DNA of 64,000 bases from Thiolapillus brandeum (GCF_000828615.1 NZ_AP012273.1:1798001-1862000), one strand, 5' to 3'; positions 37,479 to 50,916 are shown, counted from the first letter of the stretch. Program-made: numbers and translations. The notes: generated by a model from the sequence alone, not told the origin.

Positions 37479-38443
37479 CAGAAATTCTTGCGCAGATCCA
37501 TGCCTTTGTACAAACCGGCAACCTCTTCAGCATAGCCATTGAACAACTGGGTATCCTCCTTGCTGCCAAACAACCCTCTACCCAGTACGCGATGGCGTTT
37601 CTGGCTCCAGCGGGGATGCGGAACCCTGGGGTTCACATTGGCGTAGAACCCGTATTCATCTCCCGCAATACGCCGCCAGGTATTTGCTGGCATCTCCTGT
37701 GTAAAGCGGATGGATACGATGGATTTGATGCTCTTGAAACCATATTTCCAGGGAACCACCAAGCGTAAAGGGGCACCATTCTGTGCGGGAAGCTGCTCAC
37801 CGTAAAGCCCCGTCGCCATGAATGCCAGGGGATGCATGGCTTCATCCATACGCAAACCCTCCCGATAGGGCCAGTCCAGCACCTTGCGTTTCTGACCGGG
37901 CATCTGCTTAGGATCATACAAAGTGGTGAACTCCACGTACTTCGCCCGGGAGGTAGGCTGGAAGCCCTTGAGAAAATCACCCAAGGGGAAACCCACCCAG
38001 GGCACGACCATGGCCCAGGCCTCCACGCAACGGAATCGGTAGACTCGTTCCTCCTGGTCGATCTTCAGAATATCCTCCATATCCAGAACAGCAGGCTTTT
38101 CGCACTCTCCCGAAACCTTTACAGTCCAGGGACGTGGCTTGAGAGAATCTGCATTCTCTGCTGGTGCACGTTTTCCGTAGCCCAGCTCGTAGAAATTGTT
38201 ATAGCTGGTGATATGCCGATATGCGGTGGGCTTCAGATCCTCGCCATAATCCGTATCCCGCACATCCGGAATACTCTGGAGCTTACCCGGCCCCCGATAC
38301 AAAGCCTCAGCCAAACCACTCATGCCAGTAAGCAGCAATCCTGAGCCCGCTGCTGCCGCCTTGATCAATTGGCGGCGTTGCCGCCAGATTTTCTGGTCAG
38401 TGATCTCTGATGAACGGATTTTACTGGCCGGTTTGATGATCAT
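37478..38443 (-). CDS. msrP: MsrP: molybdopterin catalytic subunit of periplasmic methionine sulfoxide reductase
   Basis: A 321-residue oxidoreductase. The Tat signal is WRQRRQLIKAAAAGSGLLL near residue 25, so the folded cofactor-loaded enzyme goes to the periplasm. The Mo-ligating cysteine sits in YRFRCVEAWAMVVPWVGFPL, and the family's PLRLVVPWKYGFKSIKSI follows. It repairs oxidised methionines in envelope proteins, typically after hypochlorous or reactive chlorine stress. I chose ATG 38441-38443 (MIIKPASK); a start 51 bp upstream is possible but non-canonical. Operon msrPQ. Confidence 0.95.
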   Translation of the reverse strand: MIIKPASKIRSSEITDQKIWRQRRQLIKAAAAGSGLLLTGMSGLAEALYRGPGKLQSIPDVRDTDYGEDLKPTAYRHITSYNNFYELGYGKRAPAENADSLKPRPWTVKVSGECEKPAVLDMEDILKIDQEERVYRFRCVEAWAMVVPWVGFPLGDFLKGFQPTSRAKYVEFTTLYDPKQMPGQKRKVLDWPYREGLRMDEAMHPLAFMATGLYGEQLPAQNGAPLRLVVPWKYGFKSIKSIVSIRFTQEMPANTWRRIAGDEYGFYANVNPRVPHPRWSQKRHRVLGRGLFGSKEDTQLFNGYAEEVAGLYKGMDLRKNF

Positions 38444-38585
38444 ATTACATGTCCCATGACTGGAGTCGTCTCTCCTGTCCGTGTTTGCGGACAAAGATGT
38501 TTCTGGCTGGATATTGAAGAAGCCCTTTCATCCTCTCTATTCAAATTGAAAAGGTAAAAAACAGGACTTCATTTTCCGGTATTCC

Positions 38586-38755
38586 CTAACAGGATGTTGA
38601 AAAAGCCCTTCCCTGGGCTTTTTCAACTCGGAAAGACAAAAATGCGATTTTGTCTTTCCTCCATTTTCAATGACTTATCGCCATTGAAAATGGCCGCACA
38701 TCCTTGTGCGGCAATCAGGCTGCCGAAAAACAGTGTTTTTCAACAGCCTGCTAAG
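38586..38755. repeat. 170-bp MITE-like element made of five consecutive stem-loops
   Basis: Terminal inverted repeats CTAACAGGATGTTGAAAAA (38586-38604) and its counterpart TTTTTCAACAGCCTGCTAAG at the right end differ at a few bases. Inside lie back-to-back hairpins: a 13-bp stem GTTGAAAAAGCCC (38596-38627), a 12-bp stem GGAAAGACAAAA, a 12-bp stem CCATTTTCAATG, a 7-bp stem CCGCACA, and a final imperfect GGCTG...CAGCC stem. There is no ORF. It looks like a non-autonomous mobile element or structured REP cluster. Confidence 0.75.
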
Positions 38756-39014
38756 GTTTATACTCACTGAAAAATCCACATTCCCTGCGTGGATATCAGA
38801 TCAGGCTGCCAACAATGGTATTTTCATCCGCCTGTTGGATCAGGATAGAGACCTGCCAAGGACAGCATTTGTTTCAAAAGCTTCGATGAATGGGCCTCTT
38901 GGTCGCTTCCGGCATGGCGTTGTGGTCCTTGACAAGCACTTCAACCATGCCTGTAGCCATGCCTTGTGAAGCGACCTTCTCTGTGTCCTGAAACCAGCCT
39001 ATTGGGTTGCCCGA
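38756..39014. other. Gene-free stretch next to the hairpin element
   Basis: About 260 bp with no supported gene. A minus-strand reading frame with V-E-V-L-V-K-D-H-N-A-M-P is soon stopped and has no match I recognise. It may be relic coding sequence. Confidence 0.3.
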
Positions 39015-39719
39015 TCAATAATATCGGCCGGCGCTTGATGGTGGCGCCTCATGGGCACGGCTTTCTTCACCTTCCACTACAGGTTTCAAAAATATCTCCA
39101 CCCGTCTGTTCAGCTGGCGGCCTGCTTCTGTGGCATTGGTGGCACGGGGTTCAGATTCACCCCTTCCTTCCGTATGAATACGCCCTGCAGCCACGCCATG
39201 GGCACTCAGATAACGGCCCACCGCCCGGGCTCGGCGTTCCGAAAGCTGCTGATTGTATGCCGCAGACCCTACGCTATCCGTATGCCCCACTACATGTACG
39301 ACTGTCTTGTCGTATTTCTGAATGACTGATGCCAGCTTGTCCAGAGTCTGCTGAAACCCATGTTTGATTTCGGCACTATCGAAATCAAAGGAAACTTCAT
39401 TGTTGAGAGTCAGCTTCAGGCTGTCATCCTTCATACGCTGGATTTCCAGCTCATGGGCTGCCTGTTCCCTGGCAAGTTGCTCTTCCAGTTCCCTTTGCTG
39501 CTTATCCATGTAGTAGCCAACACCGCCACCCGCAAGCGCGCCCAAGGCTGCTCCCACATAAGCGCCGTTCTTGTGATTCACCTGGTGGCCGATAACAGCC
39601 CCCGCAACGGCACCCACCATGGCTCCGGTTTTGGTCTTGCGATTGGGATCCGACGGATCTGTACAGCCCGCCAAAGCAACCATCCCGGCCAGCATGGGTA
39701 TCCCCAGCAGTTTTTTCAT
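39015..39719 (-). CDS. OmpA-family lipoprotein with glycine zipper
   Basis: A 234-residue outer-membrane lipoprotein. The start MKKLLGIPMLAGMVALAGC gives a signal II peptide with lipobox LAGC; an upstream in-frame start is ignored for this reason. Residues about 30-65 are a glycine zipper (GAMVGAVAGAVIGHQV, GAALGALAGGGVGYYMD), then a coiled region (QQRELEEQLAREQAAHELEIQR), then an OmpA-like peptidoglycan-binding domain with VSFDFDSAEIK, VVGHTDSVGS and LSERRARAVGRYL. It resembles YiaD, tying the outer membrane to peptidoglycan. The tail GEESRAHEAPPSSAGRYY is disordered. Confidence 0.9.
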   Translation of the reverse strand: MKKLLGIPMLAGMVALAGCTDPSDPNRKTKTGAMVGAVAGAVIGHQVNHKNGAYVGAALGALAGGGVGYYMDKQQRELEEQLAREQAAHELEIQRMKDDSLKLTLNNEVSFDFDSAEIKHGFQQTLDKLASVIQKYDKTVVHVVGHTDSVGSAAYNQQLSERRARAVGRYLSAHGVAAGRIHTEGRGESEPRATNATEAGRQLNRRVEIFLKPVVEGEESRAHEAPPSSAGRYY

Positions 39720-39986
39720 TCTCTTTTCTCCACCCTGTCTTTGCAGGGAACAATCTCTCACGAATACCTGGGACTATGGCCGTGCGCTACAGTTCCGCAA
39801 CTGCTGAAACAATACACCAGCAGCCATGCCTTTGAACCCATTCTTTGCTCCAGAACCTTAACCGTAGCTTAATCGCTCATATGATGATGAAATTTATTTA
39901 GTGAAACAATAACCTGTACTCATTGAACTGAACCCGAATCTCCGTCAAAATAGGACGCATCCGGGCAAAAATCAGGGAAAGGAAAG
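39720..39986. other. Divergent spacer between OmpA-like lipoprotein and DUF1631 genes
   Basis: No gene is supported in these 267 bp. A Shine-Dalgarno-like AGGAAAGG (39980-39987) precedes the GTG of the DUF1631 gene. The rest is AT-rich around 39880-39910 and probably holds both promoters. Confidence 0.35.
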
Positions 39987-42119
39987 GTGACTATCAGCTA
40001 CAAGTACCGCTATCTGCTGAATGACTGGCAACAGCAGGCCGTTGAGCTTTTGAACGACAAGTTCCGTCAGCAATTGCGCGCCACCGATGACGTACTGATG
40101 GAATTCGCCGACAAGTCCGAAAACATCAACATCCAGAATCATTTTTTTGAAGCCCAGCGGGAAATCTGGCTCAAGATGGAAGACCTGTCTCTGGATTTCC
40201 ATGATCTCCTGGTCAAATTCCTGAGTAAATTTCCAGCAGAAACCCAGAAAGACAAGCATCACCTCGGTGAAGAAACACTGAGTCTGATCAATATTGATCT
40301 TTACGAAAGGAATCTCGCTTTGCATACCCTGGCTGAACGCGCCGAGCGCAAGAATTACCAGCTCATGTATGTACTGGCCCAAAGACTCACTGTGATCAAC
40401 GGCGGCCAGCCAGTGAAGATCGCAAGTATCCCCGCCTCCCCCCGGCAATTGGCCGAGATATTTGCCCGTTGCGTGGATCGTCTGAGTATTGAAAACGATG
40501 CCCTGCTGGTTTTATATACCTTGTACGACAAGTATGTTCTGAGTGAACTTGGAGACCTGCATGAAAAACTCAACCAGGACCTGATCAATGCCGGCATTCT
40601 CCCCAACCTGAAATACAAGGTCAAAATCAAGGAATCGTCAGACAACGAAGAAGACAGTAAAAAGAGCACCGAACACAAACCATCCGATAACGACAAACCC
40701 CAGACAACAGAAGAACTGGGTGAAGAGACCTTGTCGCGTATCCAGGAGCTGCTCATGGCAAAACGCCGTATGCAGCATAAGCAAACACCATTGCCCACAG
40801 GGGTGAACGCAGCAAGCACCCAGGAAATCGTCAGTGCAACAAATACGGCCATTTCACGCTCTGAAGAGGCTTATCCCGAGGCCGTAAGCCTGGACAAAGC
40901 CGTGATTCCCGGCAACGTCAATGCCGATGTTCTGCATCAGGTTCAGGATGCCATGGAAACCCAACGCAGTTCCATCAAGGAAAGTGTTGGTCCTGACCGC
41001 CTGGGTGAAGTGCAAGAGAACGTCATCGACCTGGTAGGCATGCTTTTTGAGCGTATGCTTGATGACCCCCGTATCCCCGATATTGCCAAGGCCCTCCTGG
41101 GACACCTGCATACACCCTACATCAAGATCGGCCTCCTGAATGATGATTTTCTATCATCGAAAACGCACCCGGCCCGCTTGTTTCTTGATGAAGCCGTGGA
41201 AGCCTCCGCCTTATGGATGAACCAGGAAGATCCCAATGAAGGCATCTATCCATTTCTCAAGGATATGGTATTCAGAATTGTCAGGCTTAAGCATCACGAG
41301 GATGCTGACTTCGAGGAATACCTGAATCTGATCAAGGAGGAAACTACCCGCCTCAGTGACAAGTTCAGCATCCTGGAAAAACACAGCCGGGAAGCGGAAA
41401 AAGGCAAAGAACTGATGTCCCGGGCCAAAGAACTGGCCAACAATGCAACCAAAAAGATTTTTTCCGGACAGACCGTTCCAGAATACGTGGAAGGCTTTAT
41501 CAACCAGGTATGGATAGACTATCTGACACTGCTGCGATTGCGTGAAGGGGTGGACAATAACGACAGCCCCGCCTGGAACGAAGCCCAGGAACTGGGACAA
41601 TACCTGCTGAGTATTTCCGCTGAGATTCTTGATGGATCTGTGCAAAAACCCCAGCTCGACACGCTTTCTGAGCAAATCTGGACACAGGTGGGAGGATTGC
41701 TGCCTCACAAGGGTAAAGAAATCGAGTTCTTCATCCATTCCCTGGAAAGCAAGCCGGAATCCCAGGTTGTCCTGGATTTTTCGGGAACAGTACACAGATT
41801 GAAACCCAAGATCAGCCAGAACATGCTGGATCTGTACAATACACTCCGTGCCCTGCCGGAAAATACATTGTTCGAATTCAATGTGAAGGAAGGCAAGTCA
41901 CACAGAGCCAGATTGTCCTGGTATAACCCTTTTTCGGATCGCTTCCTGTTCGTCAACTACCGGGGTAAAAAAACCGATCTCGTCGATATCAAGGAACTGG
42001 CAGAAGGAATCAGGGCTGGCAACATCCTCTATTTCGAGGACGTGAATACCTCCTTCTGGAGCAGGGCCATGACTGCCATCAGAGGCATGCTAGAGAAAAG
42101 CGTAAAAACCACAGGTTGA
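39987..42119 (+). CDS. DUF1631 family protein
   Basis: A 710-residue cytoplasmic, mostly helical protein read from GTG. The C-terminal two thirds are recognisably DUF1631: GPDRLGEVQENVIDLVGMLF, ERMLDDPRIPDIAKALLGHL, PYIKIGLLNDDFLSSKTHPAR and FLDEAVEASALW. A charged, low-complexity linker lies at about 215-245 (KESSDNEEDSKKSTEHKPSD). The C-terminal part (WYNPFSDRFLFVNYRGKK) looks beta-rich and may be a PilZ-like domain. The function is unknown. It is followed 17 bp later by a PilZ protein, hinting at c-di-GMP signalling. Confidence 0.85.
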   Translation: MTISYKYRYLLNDWQQQAVELLNDKFRQQLRATDDVLMEFADKSENINIQNHFFEAQREIWLKMEDLSLDFHDLLVKFLSKFPAETQKDKHHLGEETLSLINIDLYERNLALHTLAERAERKNYQLMYVLAQRLTVINGGQPVKIASIPASPRQLAEIFARCVDRLSIENDALLVLYTLYDKYVLSELGDLHEKLNQDLINAGILPNLKYKVKIKESSDNEEDSKKSTEHKPSDNDKPQTTEELGEETLSRIQELLMAKRRMQHKQTPLPTGVNAASTQEIVSATNTAISRSEEAYPEAVSLDKAVIPGNVNADVLHQVQDAMETQRSSIKESVGPDRLGEVQENVIDLVGMLFERMLDDPRIPDIAKALLGHLHTPYIKIGLLNDDFLSSKTHPARLFLDEAVEASALWMNQEDPNEGIYPFLKDMVFRIVRLKHHEDADFEEYLNLIKEETTRLSDKFSILEKHSREAEKGKELMSRAKELANNATKKIFSGQTVPEYVEGFINQVWIDYLTLLRLREGVDNNDSPAWNEAQELGQYLLSISAEILDGSVQKPQLDTLSEQIWTQVGGLLPHKGKEIEFFIHSLESKPESQVVLDFSGTVHRLKPKISQNMLDLYNTLRALPENTLFEFNVKEGKSHRARLSWYNPFSDRFLFVNYRGKKTDLVDIKELAEGIRAGNILYFEDVNTSFWSRAMTAIRGMLEKSVKTTG

Positions 42120-42136
42120 TCCCAGGAGTCTGAAGA

Positions 42137-42487
42137 GTGCACAAAAGAGCGTATGATCGTTTTTCACCCCCATCGACGATGGAGGTCGTGGACAAGCTCA
42201 GCGGTTCTACCCTGGGAGTCCTGATAAACATCTCCAAGGCAGGATTCATGATGCTTTCGGAGGGCAACTGCCCGGAAGCCGGTGACATCCATCAGGTCCA
42301 ACTCATCGACCCCGATAGTGGAGAACCCGATGTCTCTGTGGGAGCCACCTGTCTTTGGAACGACGAAGCCAATGCACGACACAGCTACTGGTCGGGCTTC
42401 CAGATCATCGATATCTCCCCCGAAGATCAGGCCAAACTGGACAATTACCTCCAACTCCTTGAACGCTCCCCCCAAGGGAACCTCTGA
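42137..42487 (+). CDS. PilZ-domain protein (putative c-di-GMP receptor)
   Basis: A 116-residue single PilZ domain from a GTG start. The two binding signatures of the family are present in order: K-R-x-x-x-R (HKRAYDRF, N-terminus) and the (D/N)-x-S-x-x-G motif as NISKAGFM about 30 residues later. WSGFQIIDIS is a typical late strand. It is expected to bind cyclic di-GMP and relay it to a partner, perhaps the DUF1631 protein encoded just upstream. Confidence 0.85.
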   Translation: MHKRAYDRFSPPSTMEVVDKLSGSTLGVLINISKAGFMMLSEGNCPEAGDIHQVQLIDPDSGEPDVSVGATCLWNDEANARHSYWSGFQIIDISPEDQAKLDNYLQLLERSPQGNL

Positions 42488-42502
42488 TCAATTCAGGAAT
42501 AT

Positions 42503-42531
42503 TTGACCTGGAGCAAGTTTTTTTGTACTTT
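42503..42531 (+). promoter_or_regulatory. Possible sigma-70 promoter of the cold-shock gene
   Basis: TTGACC and TACTTT are separated by 17 bp. This would give a leader of roughly 80 bases before the csp ATG, as is common for cold-shock mRNAs. Matches to consensus are partial. Confidence 0.35.
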
Positions 42532-42620
42532 TGAAGCACAGGTTGGCTAGTGACAAGATGGCCATCATAAAAATAAACGACAAAGTATTTTCAACACCGA
42601 AGGAACGCAGGAGGAGCAAC

Positions 42621-42830
42621 ATGCCCAGTGGTGTAGTCAAGTGGTTCAACAATGCCAAGGGTTACGGTTTCGTCACCCCGCATGATGGAGAAGAAGATGT
42701 ATTCGTCCATTTCTCAGCAATCGAAATGGATGGCTACAAAACATTGAAAGAAGGTCAGGCAGTCGAATTCGATATTGAGCAAGGCCCCAAGGGTCTGCAT
42801 GCACAAAACCTCAAGTACGCCGCAGAATAA
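42621..42830 (+). CDS. Cold-shock domain protein
   Basis: A 69-residue single OB-fold protein. The RNA-binding motifs [12 protein letters not shown] (RNP1) and DVFVHFSAI (RNP2) are both intact. It starts at ATG 42621 behind AGGAGGAG; an in-frame ATG 90 bp upstream adds a non-family extension and is rejected. The position of [11 protein letters not shown] suggests the CspD-like or general CspA-like branch, as nucleic-acid chaperone. Monocistronic with its own terminator. Confidence 0.93.
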   Translation: MPSGVVKWFNNAKGYGFVTPHDGEEDVFVHFSAIEMDGYKTLKEGQAVEFDIEQGPKGLHAQNLKYAAE

Positions 42831-42848
42831 CCTTCATTACCAGCGCAA

Positions 42849-42884
42849 AAAAAGCCTGACGGAAAAATCTCCGTCAGGCTTTTT
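42849..42884. terminator. Rho-independent terminator between csp and icd (convergent)
   Basis: A perfect 14-bp stem AAAAAGCCTGACGG / CCGTCAGGCTTTTT with an 8-base loop and T tract on both strands serves both genes. Confidence 0.92.
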
Positions 42885-42902
42885 TCTTTTTGCGGGATAT
42901 TC

Positions 42903-44159
<1,257 letters not shown>

Positions 44160-44244
44160 CAAAAATACCCTTGTTTTGCTATAGTTCGGCGCGCATTCTA
44201 CCATCATTGGCCTATTCCGGTGTTCGGAGCACCTCCAACGATTC

Positions 44245-44796
44245 ATGAGCCAACTCATACTCTTCAACAAGCCCTGGGGGGTACTCACCCAGTTCACGGA
44301 CAAGGAAGGGCGCCCGGTACTCGCGGATTTCATCCCCCTCAAAGGCGTATATCCGGCAGGACGCCTGGACAGGGACAGCGAAGGCCTGCTGCTGCTTACA
44401 GACGATGGAAAACTGGCACACCGTCTCACCGAGCCCAAAAAGCGCACCTGGAAAACCTACTGGGTGCAGGTGGAAGGCGATCCGCAGGAATCCGACCTGG
44501 AACCTCTGCGCAAAGGGCTGCACCTCAAGGATGGCCCCACCCTGCCCGCCCGCGCCAGGCTGCTGGCCACGCCGGATCTGTGGCCCAGGGATCCCCCGGT
44601 ACGCTACCGGGCCAGTATTCCAGACCGCTGGCTGGAGATACAGATCCAGGAAGGCCGTAACCGCCAGGTGCGGCGCATGACTGCCGCCATCGGCTTTCCC
44701 ACCCTGAGACTGGTACGGACAGCCATCGGTCCCTGGCGCCTCGATGATCTCAAGCCCGGGCAATGGAAACGGATTCCCTATAAAATGGACAGATGA
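44245..44796 (+). CDS. rluE: 23S rRNA pseudouridine synthase RluE
   Basis: A 183-residue RsuA-family pseudouridine synthase without an S4 domain, as in RluE, which modifies U2457 of 23S rRNA in E. coli. The start [19 protein letters not shown], the catalytic [14 protein letters not shown] (Asp), and [23 protein letters not shown] are characteristic. It overlaps nudJ by 4 bp and begins the rluE-nudJ-mnmA-hflD unit. Confidence 0.93.
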   Translation: MSQLILFNKPWGVLTQFTDKEGRPVLADFIPLKGVYPAGRLDRDSEGLLLLTDDGKLAHRLTEPKKRTWKTYWVQVEGDPQESDLEPLRKGLHLKDGPTLPARARLLATPDLWPRDPPVRYRASIPDRWLEIQIQEGRNRQVRRMTAAIGFPTLRLVRTAIGPWRLDDLKPGQWKRIPYKMDR

Positions 44797-45242
44797 CCTG
44801 GAAACCTCATGTCACCGTAGCCGCCATCGTCGAACATCAGCAGCGTTTCCTGCTGGTGGAAGAAAATATTGGCGGGAATCTGGTGTTCAATCAGCCCGCC
44901 GGGCACCTGGAAGAAGGTGAAGACCTGATCCAGGCCGTTCAACGCGAGATGCTCGAAGAAACCGCGCGCGTCTTTCATGCTCAAGCCCTGGTGGGCGTGT
45001 ACCTGTATGAGCTTGCGGAAAAGCAGCGCAGCTACCTGCGCTTCTGCTTCTGTGGCCAGGCCGGAGAGATCCTGCCGGGCCACAGCCTGGACAAGGAGAT
45101 CGTCGCTACCCATTGGCTGACCCTGGAGGAAATAAAGGCACGGCAGGACCGGTTGCGCAGTCCCATGGTTCTGGGATGCATTCAGGACTACCTCGACAAC
45201 AGGCGCATTCCCCTGGAAGCCCTTCACTATCTGCACCCATGA
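44793..45242 (+). CDS. nudJ: Nudix phosphohydrolase NudJ
   Basis: A 149-residue Nudix hydrolase. The Nudix box runs [20 protein letters not shown] with the REMLEE metal-binding glutamates. [18 protein letters not shown] at the N-terminus and the nudJ-mnmA-hflD gene order (standard in Gammaproteobacteria) identify it. NudJ hydrolyses thiamine pyrophosphate derivatives and nucleoside di- and triphosphates. ATGA overlaps on both sides. Confidence 0.93.
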   Translation: MTWKPHVTVAAIVEHQQRFLLVEENIGGNLVFNQPAGHLEEGEDLIQAVQREMLEETARVFHAQALVGVYLYELAEKQRSYLRFCFCGQAGEILPGHSLDKEIVATHWLTLEEIKARQDRLRSPMVLGCIQDYLDNRRIPLEALHYLHP

Positions 45243-46312
45243 GCCGGGGAAAAGTCATACTCGGCCTGTCCGGCGGCGTGGATTCTGCCGTAGCCGCCCT
45301 GCTGCTCAAGGAACAGGGCTGGGAAGTGGAAGCTCTGTTCATGAAGAACTGGGAAGAGGACGACGACGCCGAATACTGCTCGGCCGCCGAGGATCTGGCC
45401 GATGCCCGGGATGTCGCCCACCGGTTGGGAATTCCCCTGCATACCATGAACTTCTCCGCAGAATACTGGGATCGGGTCTTCCGCTACTTTCTGGAAGAAT
45501 ACAAAGCCGGTCGCACGCCCAACCCGGATGTACTGTGCAACCGGGAGATCAAGTTCAAGGCCTTCCTCGATCATGCCCTGGATATGGGTGCCGACTACAT
45601 TGCCACCGGTCACTACGCCAGGGTCGATTGCAATCACGGCTGCCACCTGCTGAAAGCCGAAGATGACAACAAGGATCAGACCTATTTTCTCTACATGCTG
45701 GGCCAGCATGCCCTCAAACACAGCCTTTTCCCCCTGGGAGGCCATAGCAAGCCCCAGGTGCGTGAACTGGCCCGCCAGGCAGGCTTCGCCAACTACCGCA
45801 AAAAAGACAGCACCGGCATCTGTTTCATCGGCGAGCGCCGCTTCCGGGATTTCCTGTCCACCTACCTGCCCGCCAATCCGGGAGAGATACAGACGCCCGA
45901 TGGGCAGGTCATCGGCGAGCACCAGGGACTGATGTACTACACCATCGGCCAACGCCAGGGACTGGGTATCGGCGGTGTCCAGGGCACAGGTGAAGCTCCC
46001 TGGTTCGTGGCACAAAAGGATCTGGAGAACAACCGGCTCATCGCCGTCCAGGGCCATGACCACCCCCTGCTGTTTGCCCCCAGTCTGGAAGCAGAACAAC
46101 TGCACTGGGTAGCCGGACAGGCCCCTGGCCATGAACTGCGCTGCCAGGCCCGCTGCCGCCATCGCCAGCCCCTGCAGGACTGTGAAATAAGCATAGCAGG
46201 AGACCATATGCGGGTAGTCTTCAAGCAACCTCAACGGGCCATAACCCCGGGGCAGTCGGTGGTACTCTACCAGGGACAGGAATGCCTGGGCGGGGGTATC
46301 ATTCGTTCATGA
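45239..46312 (+). CDS. mnmA: tRNA-specific 2-thiouridylase
   Basis: A 357-residue enzyme making s2U34 in tRNA Lys, Glu and Gln. The PP-loop [18 protein letters not shown] opens the protein; the catalytic cysteines lie in [11 protein letters not shown] and [27 protein letters not shown] is in the C-terminal beta-barrel. The true start is ATG 45239, overlapping nudJ by 4 bp; a longer frame starting at 45113 is the nudJ shadow. It needs sulfur relayed from IscS via Tus proteins. Confidence 0.97.
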   Translation: MSRGKVILGLSGGVDSAVAALLLKEQGWEVEALFMKNWEEDDDAEYCSAAEDLADARDVAHRLGIPLHTMNFSAEYWDRVFRYFLEEYKAGRTPNPDVLCNREIKFKAFLDHALDMGADYIATGHYARVDCNHGCHLLKAEDDNKDQTYFLYMLGQHALKHSLFPLGGHSKPQVRELARQAGFANYRKKDSTGICFIGERRFRDFLSTYLPANPGEIQTPDGQVIGEHQGLMYYTIGQRQGLGIGGVQGTGEAPWFVAQKDLENNRLIAVQGHDHPLLFAPSLEAEQLHWVAGQAPGHELRCQARCRHRQPLQDCEISIAGDHMRVVFKQPQRAITPGQSVVLYQGQECLGGGIIRS

Positions 46313-46938
46313 GCAGAATCTACACAGACAGGGATCATGCACTGATCCTGGCAGGCGTGTTTCAGGCGGCCCGACTTACCTTTGAACTGGCCCGTTATGG
46401 GCGCACGGAAGAAGATGCCCTGGAAGCCAGCATCGACAGCCTGTTCCAGACCCGCCCGGAGAACGTGGCTGCCGTATTTGGTGGCGTAAGCGGCGTTCGT
46501 CTGGGGCTGAAGCATTTCATTACCCAGCTGGAATCACCCGCCGACCGCAACCCGGAGCTTACCCAATACAGCATCCGCCTGTTGCAACTGGGGCGTAAGC
46601 TTATTTCCCAAGGGAAAAAACTCAATGCCCTGGGGCAGGATCTGGAGGACTTCAAGTCACGGGCGGATGCTTTCGGCTTTGAAAACACCATGCGCTACAC
46701 CCAGTTGGCAAAGATCTATCAGGATCACATCAGCACCATGTCGCCACGCATCATGGTGCAGGGAGAACCCGAGCACCTGAACACCCCGGATGTCGCGGCC
46801 CGGATACGCTGTGCCCTGCTCGCCGGCGTACGCGCCGCACACTTGTGGTATCAGTGCGGCGGCAAACGCTGGCATCTGCTTACCCGGCAAAAAAGACTGC
46901 TTGCAGCAGCCCATGAACTTCTGGAGGAAGAACCATGA
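46309..46938 (+). CDS. hflD: HflD: high-frequency lysogenisation protein homologue
   Basis: A 209-residue, mainly helical, peripheral membrane protein. [21 protein letters not shown], the [19 protein letters not shown] region and [27 protein letters not shown]-type C-terminus are typical (quoted in part). E. coli HflD lowers lambda CII activity; its cell role is unclear. The mnmA-hflD pairing is conserved. It overlaps mnmA and the lipoprotein gene by 4 bp each. Confidence 0.92.
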   Translation: MSRIYTDRDHALILAGVFQAARLTFELARYGRTEEDALEASIDSLFQTRPENVAAVFGGVSGVRLGLKHFITQLESPADRNPELTQYSIRLLQLGRKLISQGKKLNALGQDLEDFKSRADAFGFENTMRYTQLAKIYQDHISTMSPRIMVQGEPEHLNTPDVAARIRCALLAGVRAAHLWYQCGGKRWHLLTRQKRLLAAAHELLEEEP

Positions 46939-47342
46939 AAACCACCCATACCATCCCCGCAATCACGATCATTGCCCTTGCGCTGCTCCTGGGCGCCTGC
47001 TCGGATGAGAGCAAGAAAGAATTGAAAGAAGCTGGAAAACAAACCAAAGAGGCCGCTGTTGCCGTGGGCAAGGACATCAAGCACGGCGCTGAAGCGGCAA
47101 AGCAAAAGACCGTAGAGGTCTACCATGAGGTCAAGGAGGATGCTTCGGCTGCCGCCCAGGTAGTGGCCGAGAAAAGTGGTGAATACTATGACACCGCCAA
47201 GGAGAAAAGCGGTGAATATTACGAGGCCGCCAAGCAGAAAACCGGCGAGATCTACGAGGCCGCCAAAAAAGATGCCGGCAACTTTGTCCAGGATGACCAG
47301 TATGAGGCTCCCCAGACAGACCAGGCCCAAGACAAACCCTGA
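46935..47342 (+). CDS. Lipoprotein with 11-residue LEA-like repeats
   Basis: A 135-residue lipoprotein. The signal peptide ends in lipobox L-G-A-C at residue 22. The mature protein is almost all Lys, Glu and Ala with an 11-residue periodicity, clearest as SGEYYDTAKEK, SGEYYEAAKQK and TGEIYEAAKKD (about 85-117). Such repeats form amphipathic helices like those of LEA or apolipoprotein-type proteins and may lie on a membrane surface. A disordered QDDQYEAPQTDQAQDKP tail follows. It is translationally coupled to hflD. The function is unknown; a stress-protective envelope role is a guess. Confidence 0.8.
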   Translation: MKTTHTIPAITIIALALLLGACSDESKKELKEAGKQTKEAAVAVGKDIKHGAEAAKQKTVEVYHEVKEDASAAAQVVAEKSGEYYDTAKEKSGEYYEAAKQKTGEIYEAAKKDAGNFVQDDQYEAPQTDQAQDKP

Positions 47343-47445
47343 CAAGGGCGCTTTGGTGATAGCCTGCCTGCAAGTTTTGCCCCCGTTCCAGGGCAATTCA
47401 GGATAAAATCTCCGGCATTTCACGCTATTGACGGAGTTTTATCCC

Positions 47446-50109
<2,664 letters not shown>

Positions 50110-50133
50110 TCCGGCCATATCAGCCATCCCTCG

Positions 50134-50160
50134 AAACCCGGCGGCCGCCGGGTTTTTTTT
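50134..50160 (+). terminator. Rho-independent terminator after acnA
   Basis: AAACCCGGCGG pairs with CCGCCGGGTTT and is followed by a run of eight Ts. The run reaches the start of the DUF1538 gene. Confidence 0.93.
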
Positions 50161-50163
50161 GCT

Positions 50164-50916
50164 ATGCTTTTTGCCATGAAGCCCTATCACCTGCCAAAGT
50201 CATTGCAGCCCATTCTGGACAGCCTGCGCGACCTCTTTCCCATCGTGCTGGTGGTGAGCATTTTTCAGTTGCTGGTCATCCGTCAGCCTTTGCCAGACTA
50301 CAGGGATCTGCTGCTGGGCGTTTTATTTGTCGCCATCGGTCTGAGCCTGTTCGTCAAAGGCCTGGAAATGGGGCTTTTTCCCATCGGCCAGTCCATGGCC
50401 CAGTCCTTTGCCCGCAAGGGCAGCCTGGCCTGGTTGCTGCTGTTTGCTTTTGCCCTGGGGTTTGGCACCACGGTGGCCGAGCCCGCCCTGATCGCCATTG
50501 CCGAAGAGGCATCAGAAATCGCCGCGGCCGGAAACCTGATTCATGGATCTGCCGACGCCATGGAAAGCTACGCCCGCGGACTGCGCTACACGGTGGCTCT
50601 CTCCGTGGGCCTGGCCATTGTGCTGGGTGTCATCCGCATCCTCAGAGGCTGGCCCATACACTGGCTGATCGTGGGTGGCTATGTGTGCATTATTGCCATT
50701 ACCGAATTCGCGCCCCGGGAGATCATCGGCATCGCCTACGATTCGGGCGGCGTGACCACTTCTACCATCACGGTACCCCTGGTGACTGCACTGGGCGTGG
50801 GATTGGCCGCTTCCATCAAGGGACGCAATCCCATGATCGATGGCTTCGGCCTGATTGCCTTCGCCTCACTCACGCCCATCATGTTCGTCATGATCTACGG
50901 GATGATCGTTCATTGA
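50164..50916 (+). CDS. DUF1538-family membrane protein, first subunit
   Basis: A 250-residue polytopic membrane protein (239-250 by start; ATG 50164 or 50176, no clear Shine-Dalgarno). About six to seven helices. Recognisable DUF1538 blocks: [84 protein letters not shown] and [13 protein letters not shown]. The family is of unknown function; the small-residue-rich FGTTVAEP and YDSGGVTT loops look like re-entrant or ligand-binding segments. Paired with a second DUF1538 protein, a PII-like protein and a CBS protein in one operon. Confidence 0.85.
   Translation: MLFAMKPYHLPKSLQPILDSLRDLFPIVLVVSIFQLLVIRQPLPDYRDLLLGVLFVAIGLSLFVKGLEMGLFPIGQSMAQSFARKGSLAWLLLFAFALGFGTTVAEPALIAIAEEASEIAAAGNLIHGSADAMESYARGLRYTVALSVGLAIVLGVIRILRGWPIHWLIVGGYVCIIAITEFAPREIIGIAYDSGGVTTSTITVPLVTALGVGLAASIKGRNPMIDGFGLIAFASLTPIMFVMIYGMIVH

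Noticed and set aside
38966-39329. Plus-strand frames downstream of the hairpin element
   Set aside because: They are antisense to the OmpA-like domain of the lipoprotein gene.
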